Assembly: GCA_963795195.1 (NCBI GenBank)
Contig: CAWCGU010000006.1
Span: forward strand, 248,001-312,000
From: CAWCGU01 sp963795195
GTDB taxonomy: Bacteria > Actinomycetota > Thermoleophilia > Solirubrobacterales > 70-9
DNA: 64,000 bases
Reading direction: 5' to 3'
Shown here: positions 44,766-52,655 of the stretch, piece by piece
Position numbering within the stretch: position 1 is the first letter of the stretch
Layout of the letters: each line of letters begins with the position of its first letter
The notes under the pieces: model-generated
What the model was told of the DNA's origin: nothing
Seen by the model: the letters and a program-made list of their open reading frames with translations, nothing else
The model's database searches: none
Translations under genes and position numbers: made by a program

Positions 44766-44918
44766 CTACCCCTCCTCCACGTCTCCCTTGAGCGCCAGAT
44801 ACGCGCCTGCCGCCACGGTCGCGACGCCCAGCACCGCCGCCACGCGCAGCTGGCGCCGGTAGCGGGTGCGGACCACCCAGACGACGAGGCGGCCGATTGT
44901 CTCGTAGATCGAGCTCAT
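44766..44918 (-). CDS. 50-residue single-helix membrane protein downstream of argG
   Basis: Start MSSIYETIGRLVVWVVRTRY, then a helix LRVAAVLGVATVAAGAYLAL, and tail KGDVEEG. Its ATG overlaps the argG stop as ATGA, the same coupling seen across this genome, which supports it as real. Arg-rich loop before the helix suggests N-in topology. Function unknown. Confidence 0.65.
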   Translation of the reverse strand: MSSIYETIGRLVVWVVRTRYRRQLRVAAVLGVATVAAGAYLALKGDVEEG

Positions 44919-46204
44919 TGGGAAGCCTTTTTATCCGAATGAGCGCGGCGTATGCGCTCAGCCATGCGGCTCTGCAGCGTGAACAGCTCGATGAAGCCGG
45001 GGCTGGCCTGCTGGCTGAAGTCGCCACCCGACTCGCCGAACGAAGCCAGCGTGCGGTCGTAGAGCGCGTACGGCGAGCTGCGGGCGACCACCGTCGCCGA
45101 GCCCTTGTAGAGCTTGACGGTGACCTCGCCGGTGACGAGCTCGTTGGCGGACTCCATATAGGCGTCGAGGTTGCGGCGCAGCGGCTCGTGCCAGAGACCG
45201 GCGTAACAGAGATAGGCCCAGTGGTTGTCGAGACTCGACTTGAAGTTGTTCTGGTGGATCGTCGAGACCAGCTTCTCGATCTCGCGGTGCGCCGGCAGAA
45301 GAATCGCCGCGGCGGGAACCTCGTAGAGGTCGCGCACCTTGAGGCCGACGATGCGGTCCTCGATGTGGTCGACGATGCCGACGCCGTTGCGGCAGCCGAG
45401 CTCGGCGGCACGTTCGAGCAGCTCGACCAGCTCGAGCCGCTCGCCGTCAAGCGAGACGGGGCAACCGGCCTCGAACCCGACCCTCGCGTATTCCGGCTCG
45501 TCGGGCGCGTCCTCAGGCAGTGTCACAAGTTGAAAGGCGTCGGCCGGGGTCGGCTCGGAGAGGTCTTCGATCGCGTTGCCCTCCGACGAGCGGCCCCAGA
45601 GGTTGTCGTCGATCGAGTAGGGCGGCGCCTGCTCGGTGCCGCCCTTGACCGGAATCCCGTGCTCGCGCGCGTAGGCGATCTCCTCCTCGCGTCCCATCTT
45701 CCACTCGCGAACCGGAGCGATCACCTTCAGCTCCGGATCAAGCGTCACGATCGTGCCCTCGATCCGCACCTGGTCGTTGCCCTTGCCGGTGCAACCGTGA
45801 GCGATCGTGTCGCAGCCGGTCGCGCGGGCGTGCTCGACCGCGAGCTTCGCGATCAAGGGCCTGCCGAGCGCCGTGAACAGCGGATATCCGCCTCCGTAGA
45901 GCGCGTTGGCCTTGATAGCGGGCACCACGTAATCGCGGGCAAACTCCTCGCGCGCATCGATGATCTCGGCGCTGAGCGCCCCCAGATCGATCGCCTTGCC
46001 CTTGACGACGTCCCAGTCCTCACCCGGCTGGCCGAGATCGACGGTCAGGGCCACGACCTCGGCGTCGTAGCGCTCCTGAATCCAGCGCAGCATCACGCTG
46101 GTGTCGAGGCCGCCCGAGTAGAGCAGCAGGACGCGGCCGACCTCGTCGGGTCGGGCGAGATACGAAGCGATCGGCGTCTGGTCGCCGTGGGAATCGGAAG
46201 TCAT
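44915..46204 (-). CDS. argG: Argininosuccinate synthase
   Basis: Joins citrulline and aspartate using ATP in arginine synthesis. The ATP loop is VLLLYSGGLDTSVML, with HGCTGKGNDQVR, KGGTEQAPPYSIDDNLWGRSSEG and SSPYALYDRTLASFG also characteristic. The ATG at 46204 gives 429 residues; a longer open frame upstream is antisense to the sortase gene. It lies apart from argCJBD, with the sortase gene divergent. Confidence 0.96.
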   Translation of the reverse strand: MTSDSHGDQTPIASYLARPDEVGRVLLLYSGGLDTSVMLRWIQERYDAEVVALTVDLGQPGEDWDVVKGKAIDLGALSAEIIDAREEFARDYVVPAIKANALYGGGYPLFTALGRPLIAKLAVEHARATGCDTIAHGCTGKGNDQVRIEGTIVTLDPELKVIAPVREWKMGREEEIAYAREHGIPVKGGTEQAPPYSIDDNLWGRSSEGNAIEDLSEPTPADAFQLVTLPEDAPDEPEYARVGFEAGCPVSLDGERLELVELLERAAELGCRNGVGIVDHIEDRIVGLKVRDLYEVPAAAILLPAHREIEKLVSTIHQNNFKSSLDNHWAYLCYAGLWHEPLRRNLDAYMESANELVTGEVTVKLYKGSATVVARSSPYALYDRTLASFGESGGDFSQQASPGFIELFTLQSRMAERIRRAHSDKKASQ

Positions 46205-46250
46205 CGGTGCGAGAGTGTGCCACGCCGCGTCCGCCATCATCTGTCTCGCC

Positions 46251-46946
46251 ATGGCAAGGATCCTCGGAATTCTCTCCACCGCGCTGATCACGGCCGGAAT
46301 CGTCGTGCTCGCAGACGTGGCCGTCACTCTCGCCTGGAAGGAGCCGATTTCCTCAATCTACGGCCAGATTCAGCAGGACCAACTCGCCGACGAGCTCTCC
46401 GTGCTCGAGGATGAGTTTCCCGACGAGGAGGCGCTGGAGTCGATCGAGCGCGCCAAGGGCGTTCCCGAAAAAGCCCACTTGCTCGCCAACGAGTTCGAAA
46501 CACGGGTCGAGGTCGGCGACGCGATCGGCAGCATCCGCATCCCGAAGATCAACGCCGACTACGTGGTCATCGAGGGCACGGAGACTGCCGAGCTGCAGCG
46601 CGGCCCCGGTCATTACCCCTACACCGCCTACCCAGGCCAGGGCGCAACAACTGCGATTGCCGGTCACCGCACGACCTACCTCGCTCCGTTCCGCAAGATC
46701 AACGAGCTGGATGCCGGCGACGAGATCATCGTCGACATGCCTTACGCGAGCTTCAGCTATGACGTCCAGCGCTCAGAGATCGTCGAGCCGACCGACATCG
46801 AGATCGTGCGTCCCGTCGGCTACGAACGGCTCGTCCTGTCCGCGTGCCACCCCCTCTACAGCGCCGCCCAGCGCATCATCGTCTTCGCCAAGCTCGACGC
46901 GATCAGCCTCTTCGGGGCGAGCGGCAAACGCTGGCTCGATCCCTGA
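46251..46946 (+). CDS. Sortase (class E-like)
   Basis: Membrane-anchored cysteine transpeptidase, 231 residues. One N-terminal helix (ILSTALITAGIVVLADVAVTLAW) is followed by a linker and the sortase barrel. The catalytic histidine is in TAIAGHRTTYLAPF, the cysteine in LVLSACHPLYSAAQRIIVFA, and the arginine follows within AQR. The SACHPxYSA form resembles actinobacterial class E enzymes. No LPxTG/LAxTG substrate is recognisable nearby. ATG at 46251 chosen over an upstream start. Confidence 0.9.
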   Translation: MARILGILSTALITAGIVVLADVAVTLAWKEPISSIYGQIQQDQLADELSVLEDEFPDEEALESIERAKGVPEKAHLLANEFETRVEVGDAIGSIRIPKINADYVVIEGTETAELQRGPGHYPYTAYPGQGATTAIAGHRTTYLAPFRKINELDAGDEIIVDMPYASFSYDVQRSEIVEPTDIEIVRPVGYERLVLSACHPLYSAAQRIIVFAKLDAISLFGASGKRWLDP

Positions 46947-46952
46947 CGCGGG

Positions 46953-47921
46953 TCAGGCGCCGCCGTCCGATTGCACGCTGCGCGCCCAATCAAGCGTTCG
47001 CCGCAGTCCCGCGGGGACCTGGGTCTCCGCACGCCAGCCCAGCACCGCTTCGGGCAGGCTGGTCGAGAGCACCGTTCGCTGAATCTCCCCCTGCCGGGCC
47101 GGGGCCATTTGCGGCGTGAAGTCCGGCCGCTCACCCGCAGCCGCCAGGCCCTCGACGAGTTCGAGCACCGTCGTTTCAACCCCTGTGCCGAGATTGAAAA
47201 TGCCCGTCGGCCGCTCGAGGTCGGCGGCGGCCAGCATGCCGCTGACGACGTCGTCGACGTAAATGTAGTCACGTGTCTGCAGGCCGTCGCCGTAAACCGT
47301 CGGCTGCCGACCGTCCAGCAGCCGGTAGCTGAACATCGCGATCACGCCCGCCTCGCCCACCAGGTCCTGCCGGGGTCCGTAGACGTTGCCGAACCTCAGG
47401 CAACTGGCGCTGAGCCCGTGGAGCCGCTCGTATAGCCGGCAGTAACCCTCCGCAGCCAGCTTCGATTGCCCGTACGGAGCCTCAGGGGAGCACTGTGCGT
47501 CCTCCGCGAAGGGGATGTCACGGCCCTCGCCCTCCCCGTAAATCGCGCCACCCGTCGAGGCGAAGAGCACGCGACGCGCCCCGGACCGGCGAGCGGCCTC
47601 GAGCACGTTTGCGGTGCCGATCACGTTGACCGCCGCGTCGATCGCGGGATAGGCAACGGAGACCCTGACGTCGACCTGCGCGGCGAGGTGGAAGACAAGC
47701 TGGGGCTCGAACTCCAGCAGCGCATTCGCCACCTTCCCGCCGTCGCGAACGTCGGCCTCGACCAACTTCATGCCACGGGCCAGCGGGGCCTCGAGGTTCG
47801 CGCGCTTGCCCACGGAGAGATCGTCGATGACCACCACCTCTTCCCCGCGCCCGAGCAGCGCGTCGACGAGATGCGAGCCGATGAACCCGGCGCCGCCGGT
47901 GACCAGCGCGCGCAGCGGCAC
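46953..47921 (-). CDS. NAD-dependent sugar-nucleotide epimerase (UDP-glucose 4-epimerase-like)
   Basis: Extended short-chain dehydrogenase of 322 residues. NAD motif ALVTGGAGFIGSHLVDALL, then DDLSVGKRANLE, HLAAQVDVRVSV, and the catalytic YxxxK in APYGQSKLAAEGY; LRFGNVYGPRQ and the late TRDYIYVDDVV are typical of GalE-like enzymes. Exact sugar unknown. The GTG start at 47921 follows AAGGAG by 3 nt; that ribosome site overlaps the stop of the upstream Thr-rich gene. Confidence 0.88.
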   Translation of the reverse strand: MPLRALVTGGAGFIGSHLVDALLGRGEEVVVIDDLSVGKRANLEAPLARGMKLVEADVRDGGKVANALLEFEPQLVFHLAAQVDVRVSVAYPAIDAAVNVIGTANVLEAARRSGARRVLFASTGGAIYGEGEGRDIPFAEDAQCSPEAPYGQSKLAAEGYCRLYERLHGLSASCLRFGNVYGPRQDLVGEAGVIAMFSYRLLDGRQPTVYGDGLQTRDYIYVDDVVSGMLAAADLERPTGIFNLGTGVETTVLELVEGLAAAGERPDFTPQMAPARQGEIQRTVLSTSLPEAVLGWRAETQVPAGLRRTLDWARSVQSDGGA

Positions 47922-47928
47922 GTTCTCC

Positions 47929-48355
47929 TTACTCCTGAGGTGGCGCTTCGACTCCGCCCGGAGCTTCGGTGCCGCCCGAGGTCTCAGTCGTGGTCGTCGT
48001 GGAGGTCGTCGTCTGGGTCTCCGTGGTCGTGGTCGGCTCCGAGGTCGTGGTGACGGTCTCGGTCGACGTCGTCGATGTGGTGGTGGTCGGCAGCGTCGTC
48101 TGCGTGCTCGAGGTCGACTTGTCGTCACCGTCGTCACTCGAGTCCGAGGCGATCAGGGCCAGGGCAACGCCCAGCCCGAGCACGATCGCAACCAGCAGAC
48201 CGATCACGGCTTTCATCCCACCGCTCATACCGCCCCCGCCGTCAGGCGGCTGCTGGCCGCCCTGACCGGCCTGTCCATAGGGGTCGCCGCCCGTTTGGCG
48301 GGTATTCGCCGCCGGGGGGCTGGGCCGGCAGTCGCCGGGTTGGATCCTCATGCAT
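47929..48355 (-). CDS. Membrane protein with Thr/Ser-rich exported stalk (possible frameshift)
   Basis: A Gly/Pro-rich cytosolic head precedes one helix (MKAVIGLLVAIVLGLGVALAL) and a stalk of Thr/Ser/Glu repeats (TTTTSTTSTETVTTTSEPTT) ending GGVEAPPQE. One continuous frame begins at the ATG at 48351. The alternative ATG at 48355 gives MHEDPTRRLPAQPPGGEYPP, a more natural head, and joins PYGQAGQGGQQPPDGG after removal of one base in the C4 run at 48280-48283. Low-complexity composition makes it hard to place in a family; possibly a surface stalk. Confidence 0.6.
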
Positions 48356-48389
48356 TGGGTGCGAGTCTAGGGAGAAAGGAGGCTGGAAT

Positions 48390-48418
48390 TTCCTAAAGGG
48401 GTCAGACCCCTTTAGGAA
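48390..48418. repeat. 29-bp perfect GGGGTC-A-GACCCC palindrome at the argD stop
   Basis: Arms TTCCTAAAGGGGTC (48390-48403) and GACCCCTTTAGGAA (48405-48418) around one central A. The argD codons for the last residues (LPKGV) and its TGA stop are read through it. It shares its core with the palindrome at 20784-20812. It could serve as a bidirectional terminator or be a REP-type element. Confidence 0.8.
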
Positions 48419-49586
48419 GGACACTGGTGAGGATGGAGAGCGCCTCGTCGACGTCCTGTTCGGAAATCGTCAGGGGCGGCAGGAAGCGCAACATCCCCGG
48501 GCCGGGGACGTTGATGACCAGGCCCGCCGAAAGCGCCGCCGCCCCGATCTGCTCGGCCTCGATTCCGTCGGCGAGGCTGACGCCGACCATCAGCCCGCGG
48601 GCGCGCACCTCGGTGACCGCGCCGAACTCGGAAAGCGCGCCTGCAAACCGGGAACCGAGCTCCCGGACACGCCGCAGCAACTCTGCGTCGTCGATCACGT
48701 CGAGCGCCGCCAGAGCGGCTCTGGCTGCAACCGCGGCTCCGGCGAAGGTTGAGCCGTGATCGCCACGTACGAGCACGTCGCCGAGCCGATCGGCGCTGAT
48801 GCAGGCCCCGACAGGCAGGCCGCCACCTAGCGCCTTGGCCGCCGTCATCAGGTCAGGCCTGACCGCCAGCTGCTGGAAAGCCCACAGTGAGCCGGTCCTG
48901 CCCATCCCGGTCTGCACCTCGTCGAAGACGAGCAGAGCGCCGCTGGCGTCACAGGCCTCACGCGCTGCCGCCAGGACGTCGTCCGCGATCGGGTAGATCC
49001 CGGCCTCCCCCTGGACCGGCTCGAGCAGCACCGCAGCCGTGTTCTCAGAGACCGCGTCGCGCAATGCCGCGGCATCGTCCCGAGGGACCGCCCGGAAACC
49101 TTCGGGCAGCGGGCCGAAATAGTCCTCGCGCGCCAGCTTCACGGTCGCCGCCAGCGCCCCCAGTGTGCGGCCGTGGAAGCCCCCGTCCAGCACCACGATC
49201 TCCGGCCGCTCGATCCCGCGACCGTGGGCGTGTTTGCGGACGAGCTTGATCGCGCATTCGTTCGCTTCGGCGCCCGAGTTGCAGAGGAAGACCTTGCCGC
49301 CGAGGCTGGAGCTCGCGAGCCGCTCGGCGAGCCGCAGGCCCGGTTCGGTCAGGTAGAGGTTCGAGCTCCCCATGAAGGCACCCGCCTGCTCGCGAATCGC
49401 CGCGACGATTTTCGGGTGGCAGTGGCCGGCGTTGTGGACGGAGAGACCTGCGAAGAAATCGAGATAGCGCTTGCCGTCTGAGTCCCAGAGCTCGGCTCCC
49501 GAGGCGCGCACGAACTCGACTCCCGCCCTCGCGTAGGTCGGCATCACCCAGTGCTGGTCGAGCGCCTGGAGCTCCGCCACGGTCAT
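48402..49586 (-). CDS. argD: Acetylornithine aminotransferase
   Basis: Class III PLP transaminase of arginine synthesis, 394 residues. PLP lysine in LMTAAKALGGGLPVGA, with VFLCNSGAEANECAIKLVRK, VVLDGGFHGRTLGALAAT, VLLEPVQGEAGIYP and LLVFDEVQTGMGRTG. The ATG start overlaps the argB stop (ATGA). Last gene of the spoU-to-argD unit; its stop is inside a 29-bp palindrome. Confidence 0.95.
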   Translation of the reverse strand: MTVAELQALDQHWVMPTYARAGVEFVRASGAELWDSDGKRYLDFFAGLSVHNAGHCHPKIVAAIREQAGAFMGSSNLYLTEPGLRLAERLASSSLGGKVFLCNSGAEANECAIKLVRKHAHGRGIERPEIVVLDGGFHGRTLGALAATVKLAREDYFGPLPEGFRAVPRDDAAALRDAVSENTAAVLLEPVQGEAGIYPIADDVLAAAREACDASGALLVFDEVQTGMGRTGSLWAFQQLAVRPDLMTAAKALGGGLPVGACISADRLGDVLVRGDHGSTFAGAAVAARAALAALDVIDDAELLRRVRELGSRFAGALSEFGAVTEVRARGLMVGVSLADGIEAEQIGAAALSAGLVINVPGPGMLRFLPPLTISEQDVDEALSILTSVLPKGV

Positions 49587-50446
49587 GGCGTCACCATGGT
49601 TCCGATTCCTGCCCTGGTGAACAGCTCCAGCAACAATGAGTGCGGACGGCGGCCGTCGACGATGTGGGCCGACTGGACTCCGCCGCCGATCGCCTCCACG
49701 CAGGCGGCAAGCTTGGGGCGCATGCCGCCGTCGAGCCCGTCGAGCGCGTCGCTGACCTCATCTGTGGTCGCCCGAGAAATCAGCGAGGCCGCATCGTTGG
49801 GATCGGCGAGCCAGCCCTCGACATCGGTCAGAAAGATCGCCTTGTAGGCGCGCAACGCCGCCGCGACCTTGCCGGCGGCGGTGTCGGCGTTGACGTTGTA
49901 GGAGTTGCCTTCGCGGTCTGATCCCGCGGAGGCGACCACGGGGATGTAGTCGGCGGCGATGTGGTTGAGGACGTCGACGTCGACGCGCTCGATCTCGCCG
50001 ACATAGCCGATCCGGTCGGTGTCGGGATGCGGGCGAATGTCGAACAGAGACCCGTCCTCACCGCTCAAACCGACGGCCGGTTGACCGTGACGGCGCAGGC
50101 GGCCGACGATGTCCGTGTTGACCTTGCCGAGCAGGACCATCTTCGCGACCTCCACGGTCTCGGCGTCTGAGACCCGCATCCCCTCGATGAACTCGACCTC
50201 CATGCCGAGCCGCTCCATGTAGTGGGTGATGTCGGGGCCGCCGCCGTGCACGATCACGGGGTTGAGCCCGACGTACTTGAGCAACACAACGTCGGTCGCA
50301 AAGGAGTCGCGCAGATCCTCATCGCGCATCGCCGCGCCGCCGTACTTGATCACGACGGTACGCCCGTGGAACTCACGGATGTAGGGCAGCGCCTCGAGCA
50401 GCGTCTCGACACTGGTGCCCTCACCTCGGATCTGCTCCGCACTCAC
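49583..50446 (-). CDS. argB: N-acetylglutamate kinase
   Basis: Phosphorylates N-acetylglutamate, usually the arginine-inhibited step. The 287 residues show VVIKYGGAAMRDEDLRDSF, VIVHGGGPDITHYMERLG, NVNADTAAGKVAAAL and IFLTDVEGWL. Presence of an N-terminal helix before the kinase fold (YIREF) suggests the arginine-sensitive hexameric form (inference). GTG start overlapping argJ stop. Confidence 0.96.
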   Translation of the reverse strand: MSAEQIRGEGTSVETLLEALPYIREFHGRTVVIKYGGAAMRDEDLRDSFATDVVLLKYVGLNPVIVHGGGPDITHYMERLGMEVEFIEGMRVSDAETVEVAKMVLLGKVNTDIVGRLRRHGQPAVGLSGEDGSLFDIRPHPDTDRIGYVGEIERVDVDVLNHIAADYIPVVASAGSDREGNSYNVNADTAAGKVAAALRAYKAIFLTDVEGWLADPNDAASLISRATTDEVSDALDGLDGGMRPKLAACVEAIGGGVQSAHIVDGRRPHSLLLELFTRAGIGTMVTP

Positions 50447-51609
50447 GTCGTGTACTCCGCGTTGACCGTCACGTACTCGTGTGTCAGGTCTGAGAAGAAG
50501 ACGCGGGCGTCGTACCCGCCGCGGCCGAGACGGACCGTGATTTCGGGCTCACCGGTCTCCGTGGCCAGCTCATCCGCGTCAATATCGTCGGGGCCCAGTT
50601 CATGAAGCTCCTCGCCCGCGAGGGCTTGGCCCGCCGCCTGCGCGATCCGCCCCCAGTTGGGATCGCGACCGAAGAGGGCGGTCTTGACGAGCGGCGAGTT
50701 GGCGATCGCCCGCGCCACCCGCTCAGCCTCACCGGCCGTCGCCGCCTGCTGCACGTCGACTCTTCCCGCCCTCGTGGCGCCCTCGCCGTCGCTCACGATC
50801 TCGATAGCGAGCTGGAGCAGCGCCGCATCGAGCAGTCCCTCCGGCAGCGGCGCACCCGAAGCGCCTGTCGTCTGCAGCAGCACCGTGTCGTTCGTGCTCA
50901 TCTGACCGTCGACGGTGATGCGCTCAAATGAAGCGTCGACCGCCGCACGCAGTGCCGCTGCGGGATCGTCAATCTGGGCGTCGGTCTGCACGAAGCAGAG
51001 CATGGTGGCGAAACCGGGCTCAATCATCCCCGCCCCCTTGGCCTGGGCGGAAAGCGTCACGCCCGCGGCTCGAAGGGTGCAGCGCTTGGGCCAGCGGTCC
51101 GTGGTCATGATCGACTCGGAAAACGCCACTCCCCCGCTCGCCTCGAGCTGCTCGGCCGCTTCGCGCACGCCGCGTTCGACGTCGGAAATCTGCAGTGGCA
51201 CGCCGATCACGCCGGTCTCAGCAACGGCCACGGCACCGGTGTTGAGTCCGGTCGCCTCGGCGGCCGCAGACTGCATCGCAAGTGCGTCGCGATAGCCCGC
51301 CTCGCCCGTGGCCGCATTGGCGTTTCCCGAGTTGACGACGACCGCGCGCACGCCGCCGCGTTTGACGGCCTCGCGACAGACCCGGATCGGGGCCGCGGCG
51401 GCGGCATTGCGGGTCAGCAGCAGCGCCGAGCGCACATCGGGCTCGTCGCAGACGAGCAACCCGACGTCGGTCGCCCCCCCGCCCTTGAGACCGCAGGCGG
51501 CGCCGGCGGCGCGAAACCCGGGCGCGAGCTCCGACGGATCGAGCTCAACAACGCCGGCGGGAGCCGAGACCCAGCGAGACCGAAAGAAGCCCTGGCCCCC
51601 GAAAGTCAC
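50443..51609 (-). CDS. argJ: Glutamate N-acetyltransferase / ornithine acetyltransferase
   Basis: Transfers acetyl from N-acetylornithine to glutamate, closing the cyclic arginine pathway; no argA or argE is needed locally. The 388-residue precursor has the self-cleavage site ATMLCFVQTDAQID, with the nucleophilic threonine after GFA, plus AVVVNSGNANAATGEAG, SVNDTVLLQTTGASG-like MSTNDTVLLQTTGAS, and ALFGRDPNWGRIAQAAG. GTG start overlaps argC. Confidence 0.95.
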   Translation of the reverse strand: MTFGGQGFFRSRWVSAPAGVVELDPSELAPGFRAAGAACGLKGGGATDVGLLVCDEPDVRSALLLTRNAAAAAPIRVCREAVKRGGVRAVVVNSGNANAATGEAGYRDALAMQSAAAEATGLNTGAVAVAETGVIGVPLQISDVERGVREAAEQLEASGGVAFSESIMTTDRWPKRCTLRAAGVTLSAQAKGAGMIEPGFATMLCFVQTDAQIDDPAAALRAAVDASFERITVDGQMSTNDTVLLQTTGASGAPLPEGLLDAALLQLAIEIVSDGEGATRAGRVDVQQAATAGEAERVARAIANSPLVKTALFGRDPNWGRIAQAAGQALAGEELHELGPDDIDADELATETGEPEITVRLGRGGYDARVFFSDLTHEYVTVNAEYTT

Positions 51610-52655
51610 GCCAGGCCCTCCGTCTCGTCGTACCCGAGCATCAGGTTGAGCGCCTGAATCGCCTGTCCCGCGGCGCCCTTCCAGAGGTTGTCGATCGCCG
51701 AGAAGACGGCGACGCGGTCGGGGGAATGCGACACCGGGAACACGTGGCAGAGGTTCGAATCCCGCACGTCGCGCACGCCGGGTGGATCGCCCACGACGCT
51801 GACGAAGGGCTCGTCCGCGTATCGCGCCCGATAGAGGCCGCTCAGCTCTGCCGACTCAAGCTCGCCGCGCAGGCGCACGTAACAGCTCGCCAGCAGACCC
51901 TGATCGAGCGGAGCGAGATGGGGAACGAACGTCAGGCCCTCGTGCGCCTCGTGGTCCTCGGCGGGCGGACTCGGATACTCGGCGCCGCCGCTGGCCAGCC
52001 GGCGCAGTTCCTGGGCGATCTCGGGCTCGTGGCGATGGCCGTCAACCGCGTAGGGGCTGAGATTCTCGACGAGGTTGACGAAGTGGAGACGGTCACCACC
52101 CCCTCGGCCCGCGCCCGAGACGCCCGACTTTGCGTCGATCACGACGTCATCGATCAGGCCGGCCTCGGCAAGCGGCGCCAGCGCCAACAGCGAGGCCGTC
52201 GGATAGCAGCCCGGGCTCGCGACGAGCCCAGCCCCGGCCAGCCGCCGGCGGTGAATCTCCGGCAAGCCGTAGACGGCGTCCGGGATCAACTCAGGCGCGT
52301 CGTGGGCTCCGTACCATTTCTCGTAGTCGGGCAGGTGTCGCAGCCGGAAATCGGCCGAGAGGTCAACCACCTGAACCCCGAGGCCGCGCAGCGCTGCGAC
52401 CACCGGCGCGGCCGCGCCGTGCGGGTAGGCGACGATGGCCGCCTCGGCGTCCTCGATCCGCTCCAGGTCCAGCTCGGTCAGTTCGATCGGGACGCGGTAG
52501 CGGGGATAGAGGGAGTGCAGGGCCGTGCCCGCCTCGCTGCGAGATGTTGCGGCGGCCAGCTCGAGCCGCGGATGGCGCCAGACCAGTTCGGCGGCGAGCG
52601 CACCGGCGAAGCCCGAGGCACCGACGACGATGACCTTGGTGGAGTCCTCACTCAC
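51606..52655 (-). CDS. argC: N-acetyl-gamma-glutamyl-phosphate reductase
   Basis: NADPH-dependent reductase, 349 residues. NADP motif VIVVGASGFAGALAAEL, catalytic cysteine in VASPGCYPTASLLAL, KSGVSGAGRGGGDRLHF and the C-terminal AIDNLWKGAAGQAIQALN. The GTG at 52655 lies in the last codons of pheT (8-nt overlap), so arginine genes are translated from the pheST message. Confidence 0.95.
   Translation of the reverse strand: MSEDSTKVIVVGASGFAGALAAELVWRHPRLELAAATSRSEAGTALHSLYPRYRVPIELTELDLERIEDAEAAIVAYPHGAAAPVVAALRGLGVQVVDLSADFRLRHLPDYEKWYGAHDAPELIPDAVYGLPEIHRRRLAGAGLVASPGCYPTASLLALAPLAEAGLIDDVVIDAKSGVSGAGRGGGDRLHFVNLVENLSPYAVDGHRHEPEIAQELRRLASGGAEYPSPPAEDHEAHEGLTFVPHLAPLDQGLLASCYVRLRGELESAELSGLYRARYADEPFVSVVGDPPGVRDVRDSNLCHVFPVSHSPDRVAVFSAIDNLWKGAAGQAIQALNLMLGYDETEGLA

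Noticed and set aside
47969..48265. Val-rich plus-strand frame opposite the Thr-rich stalk protein
   Set aside because: It is the antisense of Thr/Ser codon repeats, with no start context.
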